Source: JALORV01 sp035429805
Lineage (GTDB): Bacteria; Pseudomonadota; Gammaproteobacteria; Burkholderiales; Burkholderiaceae_F
DNA: 64,000 nucleotides
Assembly (NCBI GenBank): GCA_035429805.1
Contig: DAOMFL010000011.1
Coordinates: 1 to 64,000, forward strand
Reading direction: 5' to 3'
Positions 34,409-43,560 of this stretch are shown piece by piece. The notes under the pieces are model-generated. The model did no database searches. It was given only the letters and a program-made list of their open reading frames with translations, and was not told the origin of the DNA. Made by a program: the position numbers and the translations under genes. The stretch's first letter is position 1, and each line of letters starts with the position of its first letter.

Positions 34409-34732
34409 ATGTCAGTCACGATGACCGAACGCGCGGCCAGGCATGTCTCGGGATTCCTGCAGAAGCGGGGCAAGGGCGTTGGCCTGCGCCTCGGCGTTCG
34501 CACGACGGGCTGCTCGGGTATGGCCTACAAGCTCGAGTACGCGGATGCCGCGCAGCCCGAGGACCAGACGTTCGAGTGCCACGGCGTGAAGATCCTCGTG
34601 GATCCGAAAAGCCTTCCGTACATCGACGGCACCGAGCTCGATTTCGTGCGCGAGGGGCTCAACGAAGGGTTCCGCTTCAACAATCCGAACGAGAAGAACC
34701 GCTGCGGCTGCGGCGAATCGTTCAACGTCTAG
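34409..34732 (+). CDS. iscA: A-type iron-sulfur carrier IscA
   Basis: 107 residues from ATG 34409, exactly the E. coli length; AGGAGA lies nine bases before it. An in-frame ATG at 34391 adds six residues but lacks a ribosome-binding site. The three carrier cysteines are Cys35 (TTGCSGMAYKLEY), Cys99 and Cys101 (NRCGCGESFNV). A-type carriers move Fe-S clusters or iron to apo-proteins. Confidence 0.95.
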   Translation: MSVTMTERAARHVSGFLQKRGKGVGLRLGVRTTGCSGMAYKLEYADAAQPEDQTFECHGVKILVDPKSLPYIDGTELDFVREGLNEGFRFNNPNEKNRCGCGESFNV

Positions 34733-34778
34733 TCCCGGCCGTTGCGGCGTGCCACTAGCGCCGCGCGCCGATGGCACG

Positions 34779-35321
34779 ATGTCTCACCCTGACCACTTCG
34801 CGCTGTTCGCGTTGCCGGTCCGCTTCGCAATCGACGAAGCGGCGCTCGATATCGCCCACAAGGCGGTCCAGTCGAAGATTCATCCTGACCGCTTCGCTGC
34901 CGGGACCGCGGCCGAGCGCCGTGTGGCCATGCAATGGGCGGCGCGCGCCAACGAGGCCTACCGGACGCTGAAGTCGCCGCTCGCCCGCGCCGCGTATCTG
35001 TGCGAGCGCGCCGGCGTGCCGATCGACGCCCAGTCGAACACTGCAATGCCGGCCGAGTTCCTGGTCCAGCAGCTGGAGTGGCGCGAGGCGCTCGACGAGG
35101 CGCGGCATGAAAGGGACGCGACGCAGCTGACTGCGCTGGAGACTCAGATGGCGGCAGAACGGTCGCGGCTGATCGCGGACATCGCCGAGGCGCTCGATCG
35201 GCGCGCGGACCATGCGTCTGCTGCGGGGCTGGTGCGCCAGCTGATGTTCATCGAGAAGTTTGGCGAGGAAGTCCGCAACGTCGAAACGTCCCTGGTCCAG
35301 CCGCGCGAGGCTTCGGCGTAA
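34779..35321 (+). CDS. hscB: Fe-S biogenesis J-domain co-chaperone HscB
   Basis: 180 residues. The N-terminal J-domain has the ATPase-stimulating HPD tripeptide in SKIHPDRFAAG, and the C-terminal three-helix part (LVQQLEWREALDEA) binds IscU. HscB delivers IscU to HscA. ATG 34779 gives MSHPDHFALF; a GTG 30 bases upstream is in frame but adds an unrelated stretch. The stop overlaps the hscA ATG by one base (TAATG). Confidence 0.94.
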   Translation: MSHPDHFALFALPVRFAIDEAALDIAHKAVQSKIHPDRFAAGTAAERRVAMQWAARANEAYRTLKSPLARAAYLCERAGVPIDAQSNTAMPAEFLVQQLEWREALDEARHERDATQLTALETQMAAERSRLIADIAEALDRRADHASAAGLVRQLMFIEKFGEEVRNVETSLVQPREASA

Positions 35322-37201
35322 TGGCGCTGCTGCAGATTGCCGAGCCGGGCGAGTCGGCCGCGCCCCACCAGCACCGGCTCGCGGTCGGCATCGACCTGGG
35401 CACGACCAACTCGCTCGTCGCCACGGTCCGCAACAGCATTCCTACGGTCATCGATGACGCCGAGGGACGCAGCCTTCTGCCCTCGGTCGTGCGCTATCTG
35501 GCAGACGGCAGCGTCGACGTCGGGTACGGTGCCCAGAAGTACCAGTCGCTCGATGCACGCAACACGATCGTCTCGGTCAAGCGTTTCATGGGCCGCTCGA
35601 GGGCGGATGTGCAGCACGTCGAAAGCATGCCGTACGACTTCGTCGATCGAGCCGACGGCGAGCCGGGCATGGTGCAGCTGCGCACGGTGGCCGGTGTCCG
35701 GAGTCCGGTCGAGGTCTCGGCTGAAATCCTGAAGGCGTTGCGGCTGCGCGCGGAAGAGGCCCTCGGTGGCGAACTGGTCGGGGCCGTGGTCACGGTGCCC
35801 GCGTATTTCGACGACGCGCAGCGCCAGGCCACAAAGGACGCCGCGAAGCTCGCCGGCCTCAACGTGCTGCGCCTGCTCAACGAACCGACCGCGGCCGCGA
35901 TTGCCTATGGGCTCGATCAAGCGGCGGAGGGCACCTATGCGGTGTACGACCTGGGCGGCGGCACCTTCGACATCTCGATCCTGCGGCTCAGCCGGGGCGT
36001 GTTCGAAGTCCTCGCCACCGGCGGCGACTCGGCGCTGGGCGGGGACGACTTCGATCACCGGCTGTTCTGCTGGATCATCGAGCAGGCGAAACTGCTGCCG
36101 CTGTCGCTGCAGGACTCGCGCGCACTGATGGTGAAGGCTCGCGACGTCAAGGAGCGCCTGTCTGTCGATACGGAAGTGCGCGCCAATGCCGTGCTGTCGA
36201 CCGGCGAAGTGGTCGATGTGCCGGCCACCAGCCGCGAGTTCGCTCACATGACGCAGCCGCTGGTCGACAAGACGCTCGTGGCGTGCCGCAAGGCGTTGCG
36301 CGATGCCGGGCTGCAGCCGTCCGGGATCGACGGCGTGGTGATGGTTGGTGGGGCAACCCGCATGCCGCATGTGCGCAAGGCCGTGGGCGCCTTCTTCGGC
36401 CAGACGCCGCTCACCAACATCGATCCCGAAAAGGTCGTGGCCCTCGGCGCGGCGATGCAGGCGAACCTGCTCGCCGGCAACCGCTCCAGCGGCGACGACT
36501 GGCTGCTGCTCGACGTCATTCCGCTGTCGCTCGGGCTTGAGACGATGGGCGGACTGGTGGAGCGGATCATTCCGCGCAATTCGACGATCCCGGTGGCGCG
36601 CGCGCAGGAGTTCACGACCTTTCGCGATGGCCAGACGGCGATGTCGATCCACGTCGTGCAGGGCGAGCGCGAGCTGGTCGCCGACTGCCGTTCGCTGGCC
36701 CGGTTCGAACTGCGTGGCATTCCGCCGATGTCGGCCGGCGCCGCGCGCATCCGCGTCACGTTCACCGTCGATGCCGACGGGCTGCTGTCCGTCGCCGCGC
36801 GCGAAATGGGCAGCGGTGTCGAAGCCGCGATCACCGTGAAGCCGTCGTACGGTCTTTCGGACGACGAGATCGCGCACATGCTGAAGGACTCGTTCGGCGC
36901 GGCCGACGCCGACATGCATGCGCGCGCACTGCGCGAGCAGCAGGTCGAGGCGCAGCGGCTGCTCGAGGCGACCCTCGCGGCGCTTGCCGCGGATGGCGAT
37001 CTGCTGACGCCGGACGAGCGCAATGCGATCGAGCGGCTGGTGGCCGAAGTCTCCGCCCGCCTGCAGGGTTCCGACCTTGCGGCGATTCGCGCGGCGACCG
37101 AGGCGCTGGTCGGAGGGACCGACGAGTTCGCGGCGCGCCGGATGGACCGCTCGATCCGGGCCGCGCTGGCCGGCCGCGCGATCGAGGAACTGGCGAAGTA
37201 G
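35321..37201 (+). CDS. hscA: Fe-S assembly Hsp70 chaperone HscA
   Basis: 626 residues (E. coli 616). An Hsp70 specialised for IscU. The ATPase domain carries VGIDLGTTNSLVATV, the YDLGGGTFDISILRL phosphate loop and VMVGGATRMPHVRK. The substrate domain (from about 400) contains DVIPLSLGLETMGGLVE and ends with a helical lid, EELAK at the C-terminus, with no DnaK-type EEV tail. HscB and the LPPVK motif of IscU are its partners in the same operon. Confidence 0.96.
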   Translation: MALLQIAEPGESAAPHQHRLAVGIDLGTTNSLVATVRNSIPTVIDDAEGRSLLPSVVRYLADGSVDVGYGAQKYQSLDARNTIVSVKRFMGRSRADVQHVESMPYDFVDRADGEPGMVQLRTVAGVRSPVEVSAEILKALRLRAEEALGGELVGAVVTVPAYFDDAQRQATKDAAKLAGLNVLRLLNEPTAAAIAYGLDQAAEGTYAVYDLGGGTFDISILRLSRGVFEVLATGGDSALGGDDFDHRLFCWIIEQAKLLPLSLQDSRALMVKARDVKERLSVDTEVRANAVLSTGEVVDVPATSREFAHMTQPLVDKTLVACRKALRDAGLQPSGIDGVVMVGGATRMPHVRKAVGAFFGQTPLTNIDPEKVVALGAAMQANLLAGNRSSGDDWLLLDVIPLSLGLETMGGLVERIIPRNSTIPVARAQEFTTFRDGQTAMSIHVVQGERELVADCRSLARFELRGIPPMSAGAARIRVTFTVDADGLLSVAAREMGSGVEAAITVKPSYGLSDDEIAHMLKDSFGAADADMHARALREQQVEAQRLLEATLAALAADGDLLTPDERNAIERLVAEVSARLQGSDLAAIRAATEALVGGTDEFAARRMDRSIRAALAGRAIEELAK

Positions 37202-37211
37202 CAGCCCGCGG

Positions 37212-37550
37212 ATGCCGAAGATCACGGTGCTGCCGCACGAGGAACTGTGCCCCGCCGGCAAGGAGTTCGAGACACCGTCGGGTGTGTCGCTGGCTGACGC
37301 TTTGCTGGATCATGGCGTCGACATCGAGCACGCCTGCGGCAAGGTGGCCGCGTGCACGACGTGCCACTGCATCGTCCGCAAGGGCTTCGAATCGCTGTCG
37401 CCGGCCGAGGACAAGGAAGAAGACCTGCTCGACCGGGCGTGGGGTCTGACGCCGGTGTCGCGGCTCTCCTGCCAGGCGATCGTGCGGGACGCCGACCTCA
37501 CGGTCGAGATTCCCAAGTACAGCATCAACTACGCCAAGGAAAAGGCTTGA
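37212..37550 (+). CDS. fdx: ISC-type [2Fe-2S] ferredoxin
   Basis: 112 residues, adrenodoxin-type. The cluster ligands are Cys42, Cys48, Cys51 and Cys87 (CGKVAACTTC, then SRLSCQAI). It supplies electrons for cluster assembly on IscU. The opening MPKITVLPHEELCPAG is that of proteobacterial isc ferredoxins. It is 10 bases after hscA and 16 before iscX. Confidence 0.96.
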   Translation: MPKITVLPHEELCPAGKEFETPSGVSLADALLDHGVDIEHACGKVAACTTCHCIVRKGFESLSPAEDKEEDLLDRAWGLTPVSRLSCQAIVRDADLTVEIPKYSINYAKEKA

Positions 37551-37566
37551 ACGCCGAGGTCGCGCG

Positions 37567-37761
37567 ATGAAGTGGACCGACACGCAGGACATCGCCATTG
37601 CATTGTCCGAAGCTCATCCGGACGTCGACCCGAAGACGATCCGGTTCATGGACCTGCGCCGCTGGGTGCTCGAACTGCCCGGCTTCAGCGACGACCCGAA
37701 TCACTCGGGCGAAAAGATCCTCGAGGCGATCCAGATGGCGTGGATCGAGGAAGCGGAATAG
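37567..37761 (+). CDS. iscX: Fe-S assembly protein IscX
   Basis: 64 residues (E. coli 66). A small acidic helical protein that binds IscS and iron and tunes the desulfurase. KWTDTQDIAIALSEAHPDVD and RFMDLRRWVLELPGF are the conserved blocks. It closes the isc operon. No intrinsic terminator is visible directly after it. Confidence 0.95.
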   Translation: MKWTDTQDIAIALSEAHPDVDPKTIRFMDLRRWVLELPGFSDDPNHSGEKILEAIQMAWIEEAE

Positions 37762-38398
37762 GGACGTGCCGGTCGCGCCGCGCCGGCCATCGGGGCCGCG
37801 CGGTGTTGTGCTCAACGTGTGGGGTTCAACTCGCGCGGGTTCGATTTCCCGCCTCAAGGCCTGAAGCAGGCCGCGGATCGATCGACTGAGTCCGATCTCG
37901 GGCACCGGGCGCCCCCGGTCGCCGTTCGAGCGTCACTGGACCGGGCGGGACCGTTTCTCGACAGTCGTTGATCGCCCGTCGACAACAGGCGCGGAATGCG
38001 TTCACCTTCAAACATGGCGTAGGGTGGGCCGAATGTCGAAACGATCTCGGTGCGTGACGCACCGGACTTCACGACATCCAGCAGATCAAGGGTACCGACC
38101 GGCGGCGGGGTCGACGCGCAGGCGGTCAGAGTCGCAGCAACGGCGACTTACCAGACTCGAGCAAACATCCTGTCGATTCCGGCTGATGTGTGCTTGCACA
38201 CCAGGAGGCACGCAGCGACGCGCCATGCCCTGTGTCAATTCCGGGCCGCTCCAGTGGCGCTGTGCTGACTGGCAGCTCCCCGTGTCGCGCGAACGTCCGC
38301 TTCGTCCATGTGATCTGCCGCCCTCATCTTCAATTGCCTAACCGTGCTCTGCCGGCGAGCGGACCGGCGGCCAGGTGGTCCGCCGTGCAACCGTGATC
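37762..38398. other. Gene-poor stretch after the isc operon
   Basis: About 640 bases without an intact gene. It contains the remains of a lipoprotein gene on the minus strand (next entry), a T-arm-like sequence GCGGGTTCGATTTCCCGC at 37837-37854 without the rest of a tRNA, and a 6-bp palindrome GTGTGC-TT-GCACAC at 38188-38201. No terminator with a T-run was found. Confidence 0.5.
37854..38168 (-). pseudogene. Broken lipoprotein gene (SmpA/OmlA-like start)
   Basis: Reading down from ATG at 38168 gives MFARVW, a TAA stop at codon 7, then VAVAATLTAC ASTPPPVG in the same frame. The stop sits inside what is otherwise an ordinary lipoprotein signal ending in a lipobox LTAC, with the Cys at position 17. 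After it comes LLDVVKSGASRTEIVSTFGPP and FEGERI, which matches the G-x-(S/T)R-x-E-V/I-x(3)-(L/F)G-x-P pattern of SmpA/OmlA-like lipoproteins. Beyond GERI the frame turns Arg-rich and loses resemblance, suggesting a further frameshift or loss of the 3' half. A sequencing error could explain the stop but not the missing end. Confidence 0.45.
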
Positions 38399-40459
38399 TC
38401 AGAGCTGGTTCGCGATGAAGCTCGAGATGTAGGTGCTCCACCCGAGCGGCTGCGGCTCGGTGATTTCGCGGGCGCGCGCGAAGTCGTGCTCGAAGAGATC
38501 CCGCCGCAACGCGGTCACGAAGGTCGGATCGGTCGTGGCGATGTCGAGTTCACGGTTGATGCGGAGCGACAGCTTGTCGTAATTGGCCGAACCGAGACAG
38601 GCCCAACCGTCGAAGATCGCAGCCTTCACGTGCGTCATGCCAGGATATGCATAAACGCGCACACCGTTGCGCACAAAGACGTTCGTGGCGACGAGGTTGG
38701 CGGCATTCATGAAGCCGCTGTCACCTGCGGTCGGCAGCACCACGCGCACGTCGACGCCTCGGCGGCGCGCATCAACGAGGGCCGCGATGACCTCGTCATC
38801 GGACACATAGGGCTGTTCCACGTAGATCAGATGACGGGCCCGGCGGATCGCCATCAGCTGCGCGGTGAGAATTTCGGGATTGCCGGTATGTGTTGTAAGC
38901 ACGCGCACGAACGGCGCATCGGGCGGTGCCGGCGCGGGATCCGGTTCTCGATCGAGCGCGCGCGCGAGCCGAGCTAGATCGCCACCGACGGCAGCGTGCG
39001 ACCACGCCAATTCGAAGTCGCGCGCCATCCTGGCGGCGACCGCGCCCTGCACCTCGACCATCAGATCATGCCATTCGTAGCGGTACTCCAGGCCGATGTT
39101 CATGCCGCCGACGAACGCGCGCTCGCCATCGATGATGATCGCCTTGGTGTGGTCCGAGGTCAGCCATGGATTCGCCACCGTGCGCACGAGCACACCGGAG
39201 CCGTTCTGCAAGTAATCGACGATCGAGCCCGGGGCCCCGGCGTAGGGATAGCCGCCTGCGTAGGGCAGGCGGCCGACCGTTCTGGCCGCCGCGATCGTGC
39301 CGAGTTCATCGAGCAGCACCTGGACCCGGATCGACTTCGAGCGCTCCTTCAGCAAGTCGGCGACCTGCAGCGCGTACGGGTCAGTGTCGAAGATGTACAC
39401 ACGCACCAGCACCGACTCGCGCGCGTCCTGTATCGCCTGCACCAGGCGTGGAAAGTACGCGTCGCCGTCGATCAGCAGGTCGAGTCGGGCTGGAGTGGCG
39501 CGGGCGCCCAAACGCTCGTCAAGTTCGCGGTCGAAAGCGGCAAGATCCATCGGAATCGCCACTCCGCCCGCCGGCGGCACGGCGATTGGGGCCGGCCTCG
39601 GCTTCGGGACCAGCCCGATGGCGGTCTGCAGCGTGAGCCATGTCAGGCGCGCGGCGGCGGTGACCGGCTGCGTCAGCGGCGTCACGACATGGCTGCGCAG
39701 AACCAGCGCTTCCGTCACGGACAGGGCCTGCGCTGGGTCGGGGGGCGGCGTCCCGGCCACCGGCGCGGAGGCCGGAATTACAAGGACCGTCTGACCGCGC
39801 GCGATGTCGACCAGCACCAGGGCACGGCCAGCCGTGCTGCCGCCGGTGTCGAACAACACCAACCCGTCCGCACCATAGCGCTCGCGCAGCGCTTTGCTCA
39901 CGCTCTGCGAGAGTTCCTCCTCGGTCACGCGCCGGACCACCTTCAGGCTCGCCGGCTTGCGCTCGAGCTGATAGAACTGCAGGCGCTCGCCGTCGCGCAC
40001 GAAGACGACGTCGCTGCCCTGCACGACAGCCAGCGCAGCCTGGCCGGGTTCCGGCGGAGCGAAGCTCCAGAGCAAGCGCTGCAGCAGTTCGGACCAGGCG
40101 TTGGCCGACGATAAAGTGACAGGCCGTCCGCGGCTGCCGAGCGCATCGATGTCGATGGGTTCGGACTGCACCTCCAGCCGCGCCGCGCGGTAGCTGGACG
40201 CCGGGGCGCCTGCGGCCGCCTGCGCCCAGTCGGCGCCGAGAATCAGCGGGCCGTCGGGACCGGGGTAGCGTACATACAGCGTGTCGTCGACGGCGACGGC
40301 GGCATCGGGCACGCGCCCTTCAGAAACGGGGCGCGTTGGCGCAGGCGCGGTGCTGCAAGCCATCGTTGCAGCCATCAGCAGGCAGGCCACGTTTCGCATA
40401 GGGCGCGCCGGCACGCGGAGATGCGCGGCAGCAGGCATACCGCGAAGGCCGACTCTCAT
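38399..40459 (-). CDS. Phospholipase D / cardiolipin synthase-like lipoprotein
   Basis: 686 residues. Two HKD motifs are intact: HTKAIIID in the first PLD domain and HVKAAIFD in the second, the arrangement of cardiolipin synthases and related phosphatidyltransferases. LIDGDAYFPRLVQAIQDA and VRVYIFDTDPYALQV open the PLD region, which covers about residues 320-686. The first 300 residues form a separate domain I do not recognise. The start is uncertain: ATG 40459 follows a weak AGG; ATG 40399 would give a compact lipoprotein signal, MRNVACLLMAATMAC. Either way it is exported and lipid-anchored, so it acts in the periplasm. It ends against a gene-poor stretch, and upstream is also gene-poor. Confidence 0.82.
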   Translation of the reverse strand: MRVGLRGMPAAAHLRVPARPMRNVACLLMAATMACSTAPAPTRPVSEGRVPDAAVAVDDTLYVRYPGPDGPLILGADWAQAAAGAPASSYRAARLEVQSEPIDIDALGSRGRPVTLSSANAWSELLQRLLWSFAPPEPGQAALAVVQGSDVVFVRDGERLQFYQLERKPASLKVVRRVTEEELSQSVSKALRERYGADGLVLFDTGGSTAGRALVLVDIARGQTVLVIPASAPVAGTPPPDPAQALSVTEALVLRSHVVTPLTQPVTAAARLTWLTLQTAIGLVPKPRPAPIAVPPAGGVAIPMDLAAFDRELDERLGARATPARLDLLIDGDAYFPRLVQAIQDARESVLVRVYIFDTDPYALQVADLLKERSKSIRVQVLLDELGTIAAARTVGRLPYAGGYPYAGAPGSIVDYLQNGSGVLVRTVANPWLTSDHTKAIIIDGERAFVGGMNIGLEYRYEWHDLMVEVQGAVAARMARDFELAWSHAAVGGDLARLARALDREPDPAPAPPDAPFVRVLTTHTGNPEILTAQLMAIRRARHLIYVEQPYVSDDEVIAALVDARRRGVDVRVVLPTAGDSGFMNAANLVATNVFVRNGVRVYAYPGMTHVKAAIFDGWACLGSANYDKLSLRINRELDIATTDPTFVTALRRDLFEHDFARAREITEPQPLGWSTYISSFIANQL

Positions 40460-40900
40460 TGCCTGAGAGCATGCTAGGCGCCGTGTCGCAGCCTCTCAAC
40501 GCAGCCCCTTGACCGTGATCAGACAGGGGCAGAAAGCCTCTCGCTCCTGGGGCGCGAGACACTCGCCGCGCGGCGGCGTCGACGCCGGCTGAGTCGCCGC
40601 GCCGGCGGGCGAGGCCCACACGCCGGAGGAACTCAGTCCGTTTCACGGCGAACTGCGGAGGGGGGCCGGCTCGACGTCCGGCTGTGGACGACCGGTGAAC
40701 CGACCCTTCGAATGCAGTTCCTGTGCGTGGCAATGGCACGCCTTGGAACTGCTCACGGTCAGTCCGCGTGCGCAGCTCCAGTTCGCAGAATGAGTCGCGA
40801 CACTGAAGTGCCCGTCTTGACAGTCATCAAGGCGGTTGGCCTGGCGGGGCTAGGCTATAGATGTGTTCAAGGGTCTGCGGCCCGGAAAGGGACGTCCACG
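40460..40900. other. Intergenic stretch upstream of PLD gene and small lipoprotein
   Basis: About 440 bases between divergent genes. Overlapping frames on both strands are Arg- and Pro-rich and show no protein-like pattern. A TTGACA hexamer occurs at 40817, but the nearest -10-like TATAGA (40856) is 33 bases away, so no promoter is assigned. Confidence 0.4.
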
Positions 40901-41401
40901 ATGTTGCCCGCACGCAGCTATCCACTCTGGCTTTCAGGCGCCGTTGTGAGCGCAGTGTTAGCCGGCTGCGGCGGCGGCGGTGGCTATATCGACTTCGAGG
41001 CCATGGCGCCTCAGGTGAGCGTCGCCATCATGTCAGCGCGGAATCCTCTCATTGCCGGCCAGAGCAGCGCGGTTCAGGCGGCGGTGGTGAACACCAGCCA
41101 GAACGAGGCCACGAACGTTCTGGTCCAGGTGGCCGCGCCGATCGGCTTCGAATACCGGAGCGTGACCTGCCTCAGTTCCGGCGCCTCCATCTGTCCGCCG
41201 GTCTCCGTGCAGCAGCTGGCCGGCGGCTTGCCCTTTCCGTCGTTTCCCGCCGGCACTGAAGTGTCGTTCTTCTTCGACGGTGTCACCACCGGCGCAGCAG
41301 GCAGTCAGGTCATGCTCGTCGTTACGGCCAACGTCCCAGGCGATATGCACCCGGAGGACAACAGCGCCGTGAGATACGTGCCCGTGGTCAGCGCTCCGTA
41401 A
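40901..41401 (+). CDS. Small exported lipoprotein with DUF11-like beta domain
   Basis: 166 residues. GAAAGGGA precedes the ATG by eight bases. The signal ends in the lipobox VLAGC, followed by a run of glycines that would act as a flexible tether. The rest (about 40-166) reads as a beta-sandwich: VNTSQNEATNVLVQVAAPIGFEY and VTANVPGDMHPEDNSA resemble the DUF11 / conserved repeat domain found in surface proteins. Two cysteines (CLSSGASIC) could form a disulfide. Function is unknown. A longer frame upstream in the same phase is unlikely to be translated. Confidence 0.7.
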   Translation: MLPARSYPLWLSGAVVSAVLAGCGGGGGYIDFEAMAPQVSVAIMSARNPLIAGQSSAVQAAVVNTSQNEATNVLVQVAAPIGFEYRSVTCLSSGASICPPVSVQQLAGGLPFPSFPAGTEVSFFFDGVTTGAAGSQVMLVVTANVPGDMHPEDNSAVRYVPVVSAP

Positions 41402-41580
41402 CAGAAGAATTCCTCTACCGCCGGAGGACTGTCGAAGCTCCCGGCCTTGCGTCGGCGATGGATAGGGCCGGTCTGGCGTCAGGCACACAGGCACCCTATT
41501 CGTCCGCTGCTGGCAGAGCCCAGTCCTGTCGATAGATTCGCCCTGATCTTCCCGGAACGGGACACCGCGCGCCGCGGGGT

Positions 41581-41997
41581 CTAAGGCGCAGCAAGGGCAT
41601 AGCTCAGGACGTGGTGCGCCAGCAGTCCGGACGCCGAGCTGTTGCACTCTGCGCTGCCGTAGGCGGTCTTCCGGCCGATCTTCAGGATCGTGGCGGAACA
41701 CAGGACATCCTCCTCGCGGGCGCTGCGAAGAAACGCCGTCTTCATGTCGGTCGTCACCCAGTGCTCGCTCGTGCCGCGGAGCGTCATGATCGCCAGCCAC
41801 ATGGCCACATCGGCGGCGCCCATCAGCGTCATGCCGCTGACGATGCCGCCGGGACGCTCCAGTGCCGGATCGAACGGTACGAGCAATGTGCAGGTTCCGG
41901 GTGAGCAGGCCTGAATCTCGAACCTGTACTGCTTCAGGAAGGGTGTCTCCTGAAGCACGCTCCTGAGATCAGTGATCGTGGTGCAAAGCTCGTTCAT
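41581..41997 (-). CDS. PaaI-type hotdog-fold thioesterase
   Basis: 138 residues. The 4HBT hotdog core shows PGGIVSGMTLMGAADVAMWLAIM, the central helix region, and TTDMKTAFLRSAREEDVLCSATILKIGRKTAYGSAE, the usual strand pattern of PaaI-like thioesterases. These hydrolyse acyl-CoAs; the substrate is not readable. It is monocistronic as far as I can see, facing an unrecognised gene across a 246-base gap. Confidence 0.8.
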   Translation of the reverse strand: MNELCTTITDLRSVLQETPFLKQYRFEIQACSPGTCTLLVPFDPALERPGGIVSGMTLMGAADVAMWLAIMTLRGTSEHWVTTDMKTAFLRSAREEDVLCSATILKIGRKTAYGSAECNSSASGLLAHHVLSYALAAP

Positions 41998-42243
41998 CGG
42001 GTCGCGAGGTCATCGAAGCCGAATCCGCGGAGGCCGCAGGATATCCCTTGTGTGAGTTGCGGGCCGTGCGCCGCGGAACGATCGCCGCTCCTGCGCGACC
42101 GGGCGGCCGTCGTGAACGACGTGAATCGGCCGCCAGGTTTTGTCTGTGCACTGCACGATTCGCGACCAACCCAACGGATGATTTGCAGACGCAGGCAGAG
42201 CCGGTGGAATTCGATCAGCTGGGGGCGGATTCTCGGATCGAAG

Positions 42244-42699
42244 ATGGCATCGGGTCAGAAGGGATTGCTGCAGTCGAGAGCGACGCTGCGACTGCCGCAG
42301 GGATCACGGGATCGTGCATCGGCGCAGACTGGCGCGAGCGCGCGCCAGTCTGCGGAACCCGCTTCGCGTGCCCGGGCGCGAGACTCTTCCACCGCGCTTC
42401 TGCAGGAACTGCTGTCGGAGTCGCTGGGGCCGATGGTGGAGGCGGCGTTTCGCGGCGTCGAGGACCACGTCGAGGCGCGCTTCTTCCAGCTGGCCGATCT
42501 GCAGGTCGTGATTTCGCGCGCTCGCCTCAAGGGTCAGACGCCGAAGGAGGTTCCGAGCGGGCTGACCCTGGAGGTGTGGCCATCGGCAGGTCCGCGCCTG
42601 CTCGAAGTCGAATGGAGCAACCGCCGTCCCTACATCGTCCATCGGCGCGACGGCGACTGGCTGCACCGCTTCATCGAGATGGCGAGCAGGATCCGATAG
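42244..42699 (+). CDS. Unrecognised protein, 151 aa
   Basis: The C-terminal 100 residues read as a real soluble protein, with alternating helix and strand patterns: LLQELLSESLGPMVEAAFRG, then LADLQVVISRARLK, SGLTLEVWPSAGPRLLEVEW and WLHRFIEMASRIR. The N-terminal 50 residues are Arg/Ser/Ala-rich and may be disordered. The start is a guess: the frame is open back to 42052 and no candidate has a strong ribosome-binding site. I do not recognise a family. Confidence 0.45.
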   Translation: MASGQKGLLQSRATLRLPQGSRDRASAQTGASARQSAEPASRARARDSSTALLQELLSESLGPMVEAAFRGVEDHVEARFFQLADLQVVISRARLKGQTPKEVPSGLTLEVWPSAGPRLLEVEWSNRRPYIVHRRDGDWLHRFIEMASRIR

Positions 42700-42729
42700 C
42701 TGGCGACGAAGGCCAGACGACGGCGTCGT

Positions 42730-43560
42730 TTACGTGTACAGCCCCGCCGGCGTCACGAAGCCGCCGCGCCGCGCGAGGCTCTCCAGCGTGACCAAAGCGG
42801 ACTCGAGCGTGAATGCATCGCGCTCGATTGCAGCGACGGCCCGCGGCAGGGACCAGCGCTCGATCGCATCGACTTCGCCGTCCTGGTTGCTGCAGACTGC
42901 ATCGGACGGGAGCGTGACCTCGTAGACGTGGATGCGCTCGGACTGGTAACCCTCCGCCACCGGCCGGCGTACGTGGACGCTGCGCCCGCGATGGACTTCG
43001 AGACGGTCCAGTTCGAGGCCGGCTTCTTCCCAGGCCTCGCGCTCGAGCGCCTGTTCGAGGTTCTCACCCGCCGGGACCATGCCTCCCACCAGGTTGTCCC
43101 AGAGGCCCGGATCGATCGACTTGTGGGAGGCACGACGGGCGACCATGAGGGTCCCGTCGTCGCAGAACGCGTTCAGGTGCACGGCTTCGGTACAGATGCC
43201 GAGCGTCCGGCAGGCGGCGCGCTCGATCTTCGCGAGCACGGGGCCGCCCGGCTCGGCGCGGATCGCCAGGGTCTCGTCGCGCCAGCCACGCACCAGTCCG
43301 GCATCACGCAATTGCAGCGCGGCGTCTGCGAGGAGGGCGCTGCGATGCGCCGCGTCCATGCCGTCATCGGCCAGATGAAGCATTCCGGATCGGAAGTCGA
43401 AACCCACTGCGCGGTCGGCAAGAAAGCGGGCCGTGTCGGGCGCGGTCCAGCCGACCACCTGGCCGGCGACGACGAACGGCTGCAGTCCGGTGGGACGCGG
43501 CGGCTGCGCACGCGCCTGCAGCCGGTTCGCAAGCGCCAGTAACCGCGCCGCCTGCGGCAT
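42730..43560 (-). CDS. Nudix hydrolase with N-terminal DUF4743-type domain
   Basis: 276 residues. The Nudix box is complete (GGMVPAGENLEQALEREA then WEEAGLEL, matching GX5EX7REUXEEXGU), near residues 158-182. The N-terminal half (to about 115) resembles the DUF4743 domain found before Nudix domains in plant and fungal thiamine-pyrophosphate-related hydrolases; bacterial members occur in betaproteobacteria. It likely cleaves a nucleoside diphosphate-linked or thiamine-related metabolite. Its ATG overlaps the lysS stop by 3 bases (ATGA), so it is coupled to lysS. Confidence 0.85.
   Translation of the reverse strand: MPQAARLLALANRLQARAQPPRPTGLQPFVVAGQVVGWTAPDTARFLADRAVGFDFRSGMLHLADDGMDAAHRSALLADAALQLRDAGLVRGWRDETLAIRAEPGGPVLAKIERAACRTLGICTEAVHLNAFCDDGTLMVARRASHKSIDPGLWDNLVGGMVPAGENLEQALEREAWEEAGLELDRLEVHRGRSVHVRRPVAEGYQSERIHVYEVTLPSDAVCSNQDGEVDAIERWSLPRAVAAIERDAFTLESALVTLESLARRGGFVTPAGLYT

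Noticed and set aside
37830..37860. T-arm-like GGGTTCGATT sequence suggesting a tRNA or tmRNA end
   Set aside because: The loop is one base too long, there is no CCA-compatible acceptor stem and no D- or anticodon arm upstream. At most a fossil.
40817..40861. TTGACA with a downstream TATAGA as a promoter for the small lipoprotein
   Set aside because: The spacing is 33 bases, far too long for sigma-70.
41033..41800. Long minus-strand frame of 255 codons
   Set aside because: It overlaps the well-supported lipoprotein and thioesterase genes in other frames and has shadow-type composition.
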